DNA of 64,000 nt, taken from assembly GCA_018136815.1 (NCBI GenBank), contig CM030944.1, positions 682,456-746,455 of the forward strand, given 5' to 3'. The position numbers and the translations under genes were made by a program. Below the pieces are notes generated by a model. It was not told where the DNA came from, searched no databases, and was given only the letters and a program-made list of their open reading frames with translations. Positions 1-10,667 of the stretch are shown here, in pieces (positions within the stretch are counted from its first letter, which is position 1; every line of letters starts with the position of its first letter). The DNA comes from Isochrysis galbana (lineage: Eukaryota; Haptophyta; Isochrysidales; Isochrysidaceae).

Positions 1-2065
1 AGCATACCATCCACTCGTCAAACTGAACACCATGTGAGTCCACTGGAATGAACTCGTCGGCAATGCCGTCGACGGCGCCTATCAAGTAGAACAGCGGCGG
101 CTCTTGCTCTAACTCGGCCGAAGAAGGGCCAGTGGCATCAAATCCTGTGTCATCCGGCTCCTTTGCGCCAGTGGATTCATCTGCTACATGCTTTCCACGC
201 AGTAATTTGGCATTGGTACCGGCGCTAAATGCATCTCCTTGGATATGTTGATCATCCTCCGCGTGGTGTTGAGGCTCGCTCACATGGAAACGGGACACCC
301 CGCATAGAAGCTTTTGCACTATGCCGTTGCATGCTGAGTCCAAAGGGGCTTTCAGCCCAACGGCCTCGTTTGCCGTGCGCATCTCCTCACGTGTGCTCTG
401 CTTGCGTGTCCTTGCGCGCGCTCGTGCGCGCGCCCACCGCAAGTCGCGGCGCAAGCCATCCAAGTCCCACGAATCGCCACCATGCCAATAATCAGCGAGA
501 CTACACCGAGAAGTGCTCGCAGGCGCCCACGTCTGCGGCATTTCCGTGTGTACTTGCGGTGCGTGCGACGCCATGGCATGCAATTCATGATCCTCGATCG
601 AAGCTGTGCTCGCCATTGCGTTAGGGTCGAGTCGATTTGTCGAGGCCTCGTCTAGCCGCTCAAAGTGCAAAGCTGGAAGTAAGGTGGACATCAAGTCTCC
701 GCGCTCGAATTCGTGCACATGAGCTGCGGCTGATGCTGCTTTGCCCGCCTCGTCCACACATGTGGTTGCCGCAGGATCAACATGAACCAGGGAGGATTGT
801 GACTTATCATCAGCCGCCTCTCGTTGCATCAGGTGCGTGCGATCGGCTGGCTGGTTGCCGACGCCCTCAGAGACCATCTGAATGGTGGAAGACGCTCGTT
901 CCCTATTCTCTGCCTGGGATTGTGCTGCGGCGGCGGAAATCCACTTCCGACGACACTCAGCTGTATTGCGCGCATCTACTCTGAGAGCAAGTGCTTCCGC
1001 TTGGCATAGCTGTTGCAAGCTGTAGAAGAGCCGACGGCCTGTAGTAATCCGCAAATCGCTGAAAATTGCCAGCACATCCCATCTGCCTCGTTCGGGCTCA
1101 GAACGATCATTGCATGTGCAAGGTGCCATCCTACACTGGCCTTCTGCCACACACGTGCACGTCTTGCACTTGGGAACAGCTGCAAACGCCATCGGGTAGT
1201 TTCCATGTGCACCCGCCACCCAATAGTCATCAGGACGAGCTCGTGCGTCAAGCGTGCAGAGGAGGCGTAGCCAGCATTCAATCTGGCCCCTCTCTGCCGC
1301 CATGGCCGCACGGCACCGGTCGAGAGCGCGCCACATATCGCAAGCGCACGTGGCCCCGAGGGGACCGCTCTCCCTTCTCAAGAGGCATCCTCGACTCGAT
1401 GCATCCTTACCCTGGACCACTACATCTCCTAAGATCTGCAGCCAATCTGACTCGCGCTCCCATGCCTGCCTCACAGGCATAGAGGTTGGGGTCGAGAATG
1501 GTGCGTCTGGAAACCTGGAAAAACTCCAAGAGAAGATGGCGTCGTTAGTGTTTCGCACCTCGAAGCCGGTCATCCTCTCATATAGCCGCAGTGCCTTGTC
1601 CTCGCTCCTCAGGCCATACTGCGTATTGACACGCTGGCGGACGGAGCGTTGTAGCAAATTTGTCGCTGCGCCCGACTCTAGTACACCTGCCTTGCACGCG
1701 CGAGCGATGAGTGCCGCCGCTTTATCTCCAGCCTCTGCGATGGCCTTTGAAGCACTCTGCTTCGCGGCGCCATCAATTGCGGAAGCGACCTCTCTGGCAA
1801 GGTTACGCAGCGGTTCTCGCGCGGGTTCCTTCACCCGCTCCTTACCCAACGCGAGAAGCTCATGCAGAGCATCATCCTCGTCAATCAAGCGCAGCCCGAG
1901 CAGCATCTGATCGAAAGATCGCAGGCATCGGCCAGCAGTCGATCCGTCGTAAACATGCTGCAGTAGCGTCTCGTGCGCGTCGGACCATGGATGATAGCCG
2001 GCCGCCGCGGCGACGCGAGAGATGCGGATGCGCAACGGCTCAAAGCAAACGACAGGCGACTCCAT
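1..2065 (-). CDS. PD-(D/E)XK nuclease-like protein, 3' end beyond the window
   Basis: One uninterrupted minus-strand frame runs from an ATG at 2065 to the left edge: 688 codons and no stop. I read three blocks. Near residues 10-40 is a segment with HPWSDAHETLLQHVYDG. Near residues 150-171 is YGLRSEDKALRLYERMTG, the glycine/glutamate helix typical of lambda-exonuclease/YqaJ-type folds (E155). At residues 660-680 is FYLIGAVDGIADEF, where D666 sits like the first catalytic aspartate. The E-x-K motif that should follow lies outside the window. About 490 residues separate the helix from D666, far more than the family usually allows. This stretch includes a cysteine-rich patch (CKTCTC and CTC, around 1170-1200) and low-complexity acidic sequence, so it is a large insertion domain or hides an in-frame intron. 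The reaction would be DNA cleavage; no partner gene is visible. Family assignment is inference from motif spacing. Confidence 0.5.
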   Translation of the reverse strand, partial: MESPVVCFEPLRIRISRVAAAAGYHPWSDAHETLLQHVYDGSTAGRCLRSFDQMLLGLRLIDEDDALHELLALGKERVKEPAREPLRNLAREVASAIDGAAKQSASKAIAEAGDKAAALIARACKAGVLESGAATNLLQRSVRQRVNTQYGLRSEDKALRLYERMTGFEVRNTNDAIFSWSFSRFPDAPFSTPTSMPVRQAWERESDWLQILGDVVVQGKDASSRGCLLRRESGPLGATCACDMWRALDRCRAAMAAERGQIECWLRLLCTLDARARPDDYWVAGAHGNYPMAFAAVPKCKTCTCVAEGQCRMAPCTCNDRSEPERGRWDVLAIFSDLRITTGRRLFYSLQQLCQAEALALRVDARNTAECRRKWISAAAAQSQAENRERASSTIQMVSEGVGNQPADRTHLMQREAADDKSQSSLVHVDPAATTCVDEAGKAASAAAHVHEFERGDLMSTLLPALHFERLDEASTNRLDPNAMASTASIEDHELHAMASHAPQVHTEMPQTWAPASTSRCSLADYWHGGDSWDLDGLRRDLRWARARARARTRKQSTREEMRTANEAVGLKAPLDSACNGIVQKLLCGVSRFHVSEPQHHAEDDQHIQGDAFSAGTNAKLLRGKHVADESTGAKEPDDTGFDATGPSSAELEQEPPLFYLIGAVDGIADEFIPVDSHGVQFDEWMVC

Positions 2066-2324
2066 TGCGCACCAGCCGCCTCCAGTAGAGCCTGCACAGT
2101 CCCCTGCTGCCCCCTCGGCTCTGCAGGAGGCTTCGGTGTCTTCGCTCCGGCAGCGCTTGTGGCGGCCCTGCATCCTGGCCGAGCCCACCAGCCGGGTCTC
2201 TTTCCCTCCCTCCTCCTCCTCCCGCGAGGGAGGGCGGCGGCAAACGTGCCCAAGCTCTAACGACCGCTCTATTACATAACTCCCCTCTACTCTACCTTTC
2301 CTTCCGCTGGGAGAGGGAAGAAGA

Positions 2325-2557
2325 AGGGGGGGGAGAGAGACAGAGAAGAGAGACGGAGAGAGGAGAGAGACTGGAGGAGATACAATATTGTACTTTACAC
2401 ACTCGAGAGAGGAAGGATGATGGTGAGAGATGAAGAACAAGTTGGAGATGCAAGATCTATTAGTAGTATGTAGAGAAAGAGGAGGGAGGGGGACGGCGGG
2501 AGGGACGCAGGTGGTGGCAGTAGTTCTCTCTCATCTCTCCCTCTGTATTCTCTCTGC

Positions 2558-2619
<62 letters not shown>

Positions 2620-2694
2620 CTCTCTGCCTCTCTCTGCCTCTCTCTGCCTCCCTCTGCCTCCCTCTGCCTCCCTGTCTCTCTTCTCTCTCTCTCT

Positions 2695-2725
<31 letters not shown>

Positions 2726-2759
2726 CCCCTCTCTCTCCCTCTCTCTCTCCCTCTCTCCT

Positions 2760-2797
<38 letters not shown>

Positions 2798-2815
2798 CCC
2801 CCCTCTCTCTCTCCC

Positions 2816-2856
<41 letters not shown>

Positions 2857-2875
2857 ATTCGCGCCTCTCTTCCTA
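2325..2875. repeat. CT/GA microsatellite and imperfect CT-rich leader
   Basis: The 2325-2420 part is GA-rich on the plus strand and 2520-2875 is almost pure CT/CTCC, with a CTCTCTCTGC sub-array at 2610-2650. It lies directly upstream of the ART-LRR start codon (2930) and downstream of the head of the minus-strand nuclease-like gene, so it occupies a shared promoter region. Long ORFs on both strands here (RE-rich or SL-rich proteins) are artefacts of the repeat. Confidence 0.95.
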
Positions 2876-2929
2876 AGTTTCTCTCTCCCCCCCTCACCCC
2901 TTTTGCCGACTCCCGTCGGCCTGCCGACG

Positions 2930-5900
2930 ATGGACGCGTCTCCCTTGCCTTGCGTCGCCGCCGACGCCACCGCACAGATCAAGGCAGACCCCAAGCCCGC
3001 CACGCAGACGGAGGCAGCCTCCGCTGCGGCCTCGGCTGGCGACGCCGCTCAGGCCAAGTGGAGCGCCGTCGGGTGGCTGCGCTCTCTCGAGGCAGTCTTG
3101 AAGGCGCTCGCTGCTGCGCTCGTCGAAGAGGGCGAGAACCAGCTGGAGGAGATGCTCAAGCTGAAGCTCGAGAGCAAGGCAACGACGGAGGCAAAGCTGG
3201 TGGAACGTCTCGAGACAGTGAAAGTGGTGCAGAGCCTGGTGAGGGCGCTCGTGCCCGAGCTTGAGGCGCTACACATGCGCAAGGGGCACGGCATGACGCT
3301 CGGCTCCAAGTTTGAGGGGCAGGTCGAGCTGTCGTACAGCGGACTCAACACCTTCCATGGCGGGCTGGAGGCGATCCTGGGCCCACCCAACCCCAAGGTT
3401 GAGGAGACCATGGAGCTTGAGCACACTGGGTCCGTCGACAGCAAGCTCGAGTTCGAGGCGGGTAACTACGGCGTGCGCACCTCATCGCACGCCGAGTGGC
3501 TCTTTGTCCTCGAGACGCCCACGATATGGGCCAAGGAGACGAAGAACCTGGAGGAGCAGCATGCCCGAAAGCCCGTGCCGCTGGACGAGCTTCTGGCAGC
3601 CATGCTGCAGCGCAATGAGCGGCTCGCTGAGCTACGTGAGCCGGAGATCACGAGGATCGAAGTCATTGGTGCGCGTTCGTGCATTGTCCAGGCCATCCTC
3701 AGCCTTCGCTATTGACTGTTGCCCCTCAATGCGCAGGTGGGCGGCTGTACACAGGGCCGCTCTTCGTCAAGTACAACGCCGTGCTGCGCGGCGTGCAGCA
3801 GGGGGCGAACGCCTACCTGCGCTCCAGGTACTTGGAGTTGTGCGCCATGGAAGAGGTTTTTGAGCGCCACAAAAGCGGGGAGCTGTCGTGGGAGGCGGCA
3901 ACCAAGCGGGCCAACGGATATACGACGACGATCCATGCGATCAACTCGTGCATCGTCAAGTCATCCAAGCTCACAAAGGCATGCAAGGTATACCGCGGCA
4001 TTCGCGAGATGGCGCTGCCTGAGAAGTTCTACACGCGGAACGCCTTTAATGTGGCGGGCGGCGTGGAGCCAGGCTTCATGTCGACCACAGCAAAGCGCGA
4101 AGTCGCCGTCAGCTATGGGAGCGGCCAGTCGGGCATCGTGTTTGAGATGCAGATGGGGATGGTGGACCGTGGCGCCGACATCGCGTGGCTCTCACAGGTG
4201 AGGCAGGGAGGGAGCAAGCGCAGTTGGCGAATGGACAGGCGGAGCGGCGTGGCAGGGAGCTAAGGCGCAAGCGTGGGCTTTGTGGGTGTACGCTTGCGCT
4301 GGGCGCTCAATCTTGATTTTAGGGCCGGCAAGCGTGCGAGTGCGCGGAGAGTGGCGCGAGGAGCAACGGAGGGGGTGGGCAGTGTAGGGTGGACGGGCAG
4401 GCGGTGGGATGGGAATGGATGGCGCACGGATACATCCTACGACTTCAGGCGCAGAGTGGCGGTGGAACCGTTTTGTCTATTGAACGGGCCGCGTCGCCAA
4501 TCTCGTGGTTGCGGGCACTGCGGGTGCTTTGAGGGGACATCGCATGCCAAAATGCAACCAATTCATTGTACCATGATGTCCTCCGCAGTACCCTCACGAG
4601 GAGGAGATCCTCTTTGGGCCACTGACCGGGCTCGAGGTGCTCTCTACACATGTGGACGGTGTCGTAGCAGTGCTCGACATTAAGCTGAGCGCCAATCTAT
4701 CTGCGTCGACGATCGAGAGGGTGGTCTCGAGGCGGCGCGCGCTGATTGCGCAGATGGCGAGCAACATGGCAGACGAACTGGGCCGAGAGGCAGGGGCGCA
4801 CGACGACCGGCGGCGCGAGGGATTCCTGTGCATGCTCGAGCAGCATGATGCTGAGTGGTACAACGATGACGAGAACCTGAAGAATGCGCTCGCGCAGCTC
4901 GTCAGCGACCACCAATGGTTTAAAGAGATTGTCAAGAGACCCGCAGGTATCAAGGGAAGGGCGGATCTCAGCCATCAACGCGTGGGAAGTCGCCGGTTGA
5001 ATGCCCTTTTGAGGTCAGACCTGTTGGATGGAGTAGCAGAATTGGAGTGAGCGCCCCCCTCCTCGTTGTATGCACATGCGCACCTTTCCTCCCACACCGC
5101 CTCCCCTAGACTATCCACCCTGCACCCACTCACACCCTCCCCACGTCCCTATTCGCCCATTCGTAGCCTCGGAAGCAACCAGATTGGCGACGAGGGTGCC
5201 GCGCGGCTCGCGGAGGGGCTTGGGGCGAACTCGACGCTCACGACGCTCGGGTGCGTGCTTTGCCTCCCACGCTGTCTCCCCCGGCCCGTCCACCCCGCAC
5301 CAGCTGGCACCCTCCCCACGCCCTTCTCTGCCCACTCGCAGCCTCGGAAGCAACCGGATTGGCGACGAGGGCGCCGCGCGGCTGGCGGAGTGGCTCAAGG
5401 ACAACTCGAGGCTCACAACGCTCGGGTGCACGCCTCACCTCCCAAGCAGCTTCCCCCGGCCCAGCCACCCCGCACCCGCTCGCACCCTCCCCCACAGCCC
5501 TCTGTGCCCATTCGCAGACTCAATGACAACCTTATTAGCGACGAGGGCGCTGCACGACTGGCGGAAGGGCTCAAGCGTCACTCGAGACTCACGACGCTCG
5601 AGTGCGCGCCTCGCCTCACACGCCGCCTGCCCCGCCCCGTCCACGCCGCACCCTGGCACGCTCCCCACGTCCCTCTCAGCCCACTCGCAGACTCAATGAG
5701 AATAGCATTGAGGGCGCAGCGAGGCTGGCGGAGGGGCTCAAGGACAACTCGACGCTCACGACGCTCGGGTGCGCGCCTCGCCTCGCACGCCGCCTTCCCG
5801 GGCCCGGCCACCCCGCACCTACTGGCACCTCCCCACGTCCCTCTCCGCCCACTCGCAGACTCAATGACAACCAACTTGGCGATGAGGGCGCCACGCGGTT

Positions 5901-8044
5901 GGCCAAGGGGCTCAAGGACAACTCGAAGCTCGCGACGCTCGGGTGCGCGCCGCGCCTCCCACGCTGCCTCCCCAGGCCCGGCCGCCCCGCACCCACTTGC
6001 GCCGTGCCCACGCCCCTCGTTAACCACTCGCAGACTCGAAGGCAACCGTATTGGCGACGAGGGCGCTTCACGACTGGCGGAGTGGCTCAAGGACAACTCT
6101 GGGCTCACGGCGCTCGGGTGCGCGCCTCACCTCCCGGGCCCGTCCACCACCACCTCTCACACCCTCCCCACGAGCCTCTCCGCCCACTTGCAGACTCACT
6201 TACAACCAGATTGGCGCCGATGGCGCCGCGCGGCTGGCCGAGGGGCTCAAGGAGAACTCGACGCTCACGGAGCTCGGGTGCGTACCTCGCCTCCCACGCC
6301 GCCTTTCCCGGCCCGTCCACCCCGCACCCACTGGCACCCTCCCCATGTCCCTCTCCGCCCACTCGCAGACTCAATGACAACCAGATTGGCGCCGAGGGCG
6401 CCGCACGGCTGGCGGAGTGGCTCAAGGACAACTCGGGGCTCACAGCGCTCAGGTGCGCGCCTCACCTCCCACGCCACTTCCCACGGCCTGTCCACCCCGC
6501 ACCCACTCGCACCCTCCTAACGTCCCTCTTTCCCCACTCGCAGACTCAATGCCAATCAGATTGGCCCTGAGGGCGCCGCGCGGCTGGCGGAGGGGTTAAA
6601 CGACAACCGGACGCTCACGACGCTCGGGTGCGCGCCTCACCTCCAACGCCGCCTCCCCGGGCCCATCCACCCCGCACCCGCTGGCACCCTCCTCACGCCC
6701 CTCTCTGCCCATTCGCAGACTCCGGGCCCATCCACCCCGCACCCGCTGGCACCCTCCCCACGCCCCTCTCTGCCCATTCGCAGACTCATGTACAACCAGA
6801 TTGGCGACGAGGGCGCCGGGCGGCTGGCGGAGTGGCTCAAGGGCAACTCGAAGCTCGCGACGCTCGAGTGCGCCCCTCGCCTCCCACGCCACCTCCCCCG
6901 GCCCATCCACCTCGCACCTACTCACACCCCATGCCCTCTCTGACCACTTGCAGACTCGGATACAACCATATAGGCGACGAGGGCACCGCGCGGCTGGCGG
7001 AGGGGCTCAAGGACAACTCGACGCTCACGACGCTCGGGTGCCCGCCTCGCCTCCCACGCCGCCTTCCCAGGTCCGTCCACTCCGAACCCGCTGGCACCCT
7101 CCTTACGTCCCTCTCCACCCACTCGCAGACTCAATGACAACCAGATTGGCGACGAGGGTGCCTCGCGGCTGGGGGAGGGGATCAAGGACAACTCGGGGCT
7201 CACGACGCTCGGGTGCGCGCCGCGCCCACCATGCCGCCTTCCCCGGCCCGTCTACCATGTACCCCACCCCACGTCCCTCTCCGCCCACTAGCAGACTCAA
7301 TGACAACCGTATTGGCGACGAGGGCGCCGCGCGGCTGGCGGAGGGGCTGAAGGGTCACTCGAAGCTCACGACACTCGAGTGCGCGCCTCGCCCTCCGCGC
7401 CGCCTTCCCCGGCCCGTCCACCCCGTACCCACTCAACCTCCCCCCCACCCCACCCCACCCCACCCCACCCCACCCCACCCCACCCCACCCCACCCCACCC
7501 CACCCCACCCCACCCCACCCCACCCCACCCCACCCCACCCCACCCCACCCCACCCCACGCCCCTCTCCGCCTACTCGCAGACTCAATGACAACCAGATTG
7601 GCGATGAGGGCGCCGCGCGGCTGGCAGAGTGGCTCCAGGGCGATACGATACTCACGTCGCTCGGGTGCGCGCCTCGCCCCTCACACCGCCTCTCCCGGCT
7701 CGTCCACCCCGCGCCCACTCACACCCTCCCCGCGCACCTCTCCGCCTACTCACAGACTTTTCAACAACCAGATTGGCGACGAGGGTGCTACACGACTGGC
7801 GGAGTGGCTCAAGAGCAACTCGACGCTCACGAAGCTCGAGTGCGCGCCTCGCCACCCACGCACCGAGCCTGCCCGTTCGCTTGGCCTTGCCCCTCTCTCT
7901 CGCCCCCGCCGAGCGCATCCCGGCCCTTTGCCGCCCTTCCGTCCGAGGAGCAGGCTGCGGCGCAATCCGATCTACGATGACGCCCGATCGCAACTCGAAG
8001 CGCAGCTGAAACAGACCAATTCTTCCCTCGAGGTGTTCTTTTAA
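2930..8044 (+). CDS. ADP-ribosyltransferase-like / leucine-rich-repeat protein, 19 exons
   Basis: Exons: 2930-3668, 3737-4197, 4589-5046, then LRR exons 5167-5250, 5342-5425, 5518-5601, 5691-5768, 5859-5942, 6034-6117, 6194-6277, 6369-6452, 6544-6627, 6784-6867, 6954-7037, 7129-7212, 7295-7378, 7581-7664, 7756-7839 and a last exon 7954-8044. All introns are GT-AG, phases agree throughout, and the sum is exactly 1000 codons plus stop. Residues 1-245 are a helical, unrecognised N-terminal domain. Residues 247-415 look like an R-S-E-type ADP-ribosyltransferase fold: R333 in KVYRG, S362-T-T in GFMSTT, and E404-E-E in YPHEEEILFGPL. From about 550 there are fifteen ribonuclease-inhibitor-type LRRs of 28 residues (LNDNQIGDEGAARLAEGLKD), one per exon. 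Expected activity is NAD-dependent ADP-ribosylation with target choice by the LRR surface; this is inferred. No signal peptide is seen. A TTG 27 bp upstream is in frame, but 2930 is the first ATG. Confidence 0.85.
6659..6783 (+). repeat. 65-bp tandem duplication inside an LRR intron
   Basis: The 3' half of the intron before exon 6784-6867 is repeated with a 65-bp offset (GGGCCCATCCACCCCGC at 6659 and 6724). It gives two complete 3' splice sites, CAG ending at 6718 and at 6783. Use of the first would add 65 bp and break the frame, so the second is taken as the real acceptor. Confidence 0.9.
7439..7558 (+). repeat. (CCCCA)n array in an LRR intron
   Basis: About 24 copies of CCCCA expand one intron of the LRR gene (7379-7580) to roughly 200 bp while its splice sites stay normal. 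The complementary strand is (TGGGG)n, which can form G-quadruplexes. Confidence 0.97.
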
Positions 8045-8576
8045 TGGTTGTGCAGGTATTCTTGCACAGGGATACGGTGGCGCGAGGCGACGGTTGGCAA
8101 CCTGTCGCCGGCGAGGACGTCTCCAGCTATGTATCTGCTGGGCTAGGTGCCATTTATGCCATGCCAATATTCGACGACCCGCTGGACAGTCTCACAGCGG
8201 GCCTGGATGGAGGTGCTGACACGGTGACTGCGGCGATGCGAGCGGCTCTGCAGCCAAATTCGTTGATTCGTTGTGAAAGTGCAGCGCAGCAACAAGGCGA
8301 CAGCATTGACGCTGCTTTGCCCAGTGTGCGATCCCCACCGCAACAATGACGCGGCGACAGGCGTGGCGGAAGTAGGGATGTCAGGCTCGGAGCGTGTATG
8401 CACGTGGGAGGGGCCGCAGGGCAAGCCTCTGGAGACAGACGGCCAGCAGTGGAGCTGTTGGCTGGAGCATTCACATGGGGGCGCAGGTATGGACGTAAAG
8501 ACTGGGGGCCAACAAGCAACAAGCGATGGTGCATACACAACGTCAGAAATTGGTGCATACACAACGTCAGAAATTT
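8045..8576 (+). other. 3' flank of the ART-LRR gene, no gene recognised
   Basis: A 101-codon ORF (8044-8349) starts one base before the end of the stop codon and is probably 3' UTR; it resembles nothing I know. A 24-bp direct tandem repeat (GGTGCATACACAACGTCAGA...) lies at about 8528-8576. Confidence 0.5.
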
Positions 8577-8783
8577 ATTGTTGTGTTAGTATAACCTTAG
8601 TGCTGAGGGATCGAAGCCCTCCGACGGCAACGGAGCCCCTACGCCTGTGATGGGGGTGTGCGGTTGGCGCATGGCTCGTCCGCCGGTGTATAAGGCTAGG
8701 AATGCTAGCTAACAAGTAACAAGATGTCCTACAATGCTATAAGTTATTATAGGTTCTAACGTGGTACCCCCGCCGAGAGGTCA
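8577..8783 (+). repeat. Dispersed repeat, copy 1 of 2
   Basis: About 80% identical and in the same orientation to 63782-63996. Both start after a TCAGA(A/G)..TT flank with TTGTTGTGTTAGTAT, share ACGGCAACGGAGCCCCTAC, GCATGGCTCGTCC and AGCTAACAAG, and end near CCGAGAGGT. No coding potential is shared. It may be a SINE or an end of a larger transposon. Confidence 0.75.
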
Positions 8784-10667
8784 CCGCAATCTTTCCACAT
8801 GACACCGGCGCGCGCGTCGACGCTCAATGGTGCAACACAACATCGAGTGGACTCGCCGACAAATTCGATGAAAATCTTTCCTTCGATGAATTTGTGGCTG
8901 CGAAGTGCGCCACGCGTTCCCACAACTGCTGGTGGGACTTGGACAATATGGTCCGTCTACACAAATTCTTTATTAGTGATGGCCAATGCCAGATCCACAA
9001 GCATTCATCAGTTCAAGGGTGGTAAGGCTATGGATAGGTTAACGTTAACGGTTAACCTATTAAACGTTAACCTATTATCTAGATAATATAGGCAGAAATT
9101 ACAGAAATCACACTATTAACCTCTTTGTAGATAGTGCCTAGCCACTATCTCTATCAAATATATAAATATATTAGTTTTAGTTAGCGAAACTCTCGAATAG
9201 TATTAATACCCTACTGGCAGCCTACGCGCATGGCTGTGGCTGGCCGAGGCACGCTGCGCCGGGGACGCGTCGATTAGCGGCCCGACGCTCGCCCGCTCTC
9301 GCGTCGGACGTCGGCCCTCCGCGAAAGGCGATAGTGATTTCTGGCCAATTTGCGCGTTTTCTGGTTACGCATTACGCATCGCTGTGGGGGCTACCGTGGG
9401 GGGTCTAGGGCTCTAGGGCCCAAAGGGCACCGGATATGTGCTAGTTACACCTATCCGGTCACCATATCCAAAAATCTCGTAATGAATAATGAATCCTCAA
9501 TCTTGACTTGGTCAATTTTCACCCTTAGAAGTTAAAATAGCTGTTTGACCGCCCTACCTATTCCGCTGACATTGACATATCGACATTGTGGCAGACGCAA
9601 ATGCAACGCCATCAAACGCCGCGCTTCGCCGTGGCCGTGGCGCCTCATGCTCCTCCTTTGGGGTGATAAGGGCGATGTGCGATGTCAGTGGAGAGGTAGT
9701 GTATACATACCGGGCTCCTAGTAGGTGCTTGGCCGCTTGGCCCCGAATCTTCAGATGCTCCCCCCCCCCCCTTTCCGTTGTCCGTTGGGGTGTGTGGGCC
9801 CACGATGCCTTCGTGGCAATGAGAGCCCGCACCGACCATGGTGCCGACCACTGCCACTGCCGGCGGCCCACGCTCGGCGCGCACCGCGTGGTTCATCTTC
9901 GACTGTGCGACGGCGGGGGAACGGGGGCAGTCAAGAGCAGGGAGGTGCCTAGTAGTGCCCCAAAGACTCGCGGGATGATGGGGCAAGTGGCACCTCAGCA
10001 CTTTATTTTTTATTTTGGTGACTCATACATGAACAATAGTGCATTCCGTATACTGAGTGATGTAATAAAGTACTCCGAATACCGAATACTGAGTGACCGG
10101 GCTACTACGCGACTACTCTATTGTATACTGACTTAGGAGGAGGAGAGGTGTGATCTCGGCGCCCTCCCAAGTTTCGGGCGCGAACAGATGGACGAACCTT
10201 GGGATAGAGAAGAGAGAGAAGGGGGGGGGGGGGGGGGATTCTCTCCTGGGGGGGAGGAGGGGCGAGGGGAGGCGGCGGGCGTCCGGGGGGAGGGAGGGAG
10301 AAGTGAAGAGAGGAGAGAAAAGGAGAGAAGATTTGGGGGGGGGGGGGAGAGGGGAGAGGGTCTCTCCCGTAATGTGGAGGAGAGAGGGATCCGCCTGTCC
10401 TGGGATGCTGATATGTATGTGAGAGAGGAGAGAGAGTGGAGAAGAAGGAGGGGGAGCCGGTGGGGGAGGGGGCGCACACAAACGGAATGTCGGCCCTCGG
10501 ACAGTTAAAGGAACAGGTCCGCACACTTTATGAAATCACAAGACGGGGGTCTCATTCGTCTCGCGGCCTCACAATCAAGCCTCGAGAGACTCCCTCCTCG
10601 CCACCCCGTCCGCAGGGTCCTCCTCCCCTCGCAACCCCCCTTCCCTCCCCCTCTCCACCGTCTTTTC
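8784..10667. other. Intergenic region without a recognised gene
   Basis: AT-rich islands (9020-9200 with repeated GTTAACGTTAACC palindromes, 10010-10130) alternate with GC-rich sequence. Pure or nearly pure G runs lie at 10219-10240 and 10336-10348. The longest ORF (9588-10136) has no family resemblance and changes composition midway, so I do not call it. GA/CT-rich sequence from 10200 to 10470 leads into the next gene. Confidence 0.6.

Larger units (their letters stand above)
5167..7953 (+). repeat. Tandem array of LRR exon + intron units
   Basis: Fifteen head-to-tail units of about 165-190 bp. Each is an 84-bp exon (78 bp in the fourth unit, losing two codons in frame) and a mostly 80-95 bp intron of the form GTGCGCGCCTC...CCCACTCGCAG. 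The introns are as alike as the exons, so the duplicated unit includes the intron. Every exon begins and ends in phase 2, so any gain or loss of a unit keeps the frame. Confidence 0.95.

Noticed and set aside
2395..3003. Long ORFs on both strands over the CT repeat
   Set aside because: Translations are pure RE/SL repeats without any non-repetitive segment; produced by the microsatellite.
4947..4971. Possible 25-bp intron (GTATCAAGG...CTCAG) in the ART-LRR gene
   Set aside because: Too short, and skipping it breaks the phase; reading through gives phase 2 as required by the LRR exons.
5066..6520. Long plus-strand ORF across the LRR array, and several minus-strand ORFs there
   Set aside because: They read through introns in the wrong frame; the repeated intron sequence keeps frames open. 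The 84-bp exon model explains the region fully.
7439..7558. CCCCA array as a telomere
   Set aside because: It is internal, only 120 bp, flanked by working splice sites of a gene; it is an intronic microsatellite.
8044..8349. 101-codon ORF directly after the ART-LRR stop
   Set aside because: No motif, likely 3' UTR.
9588..10136. 182-codon ORF
   Set aside because: Abrupt composition change, no motif, the end lies in AT-rich intergenic DNA.
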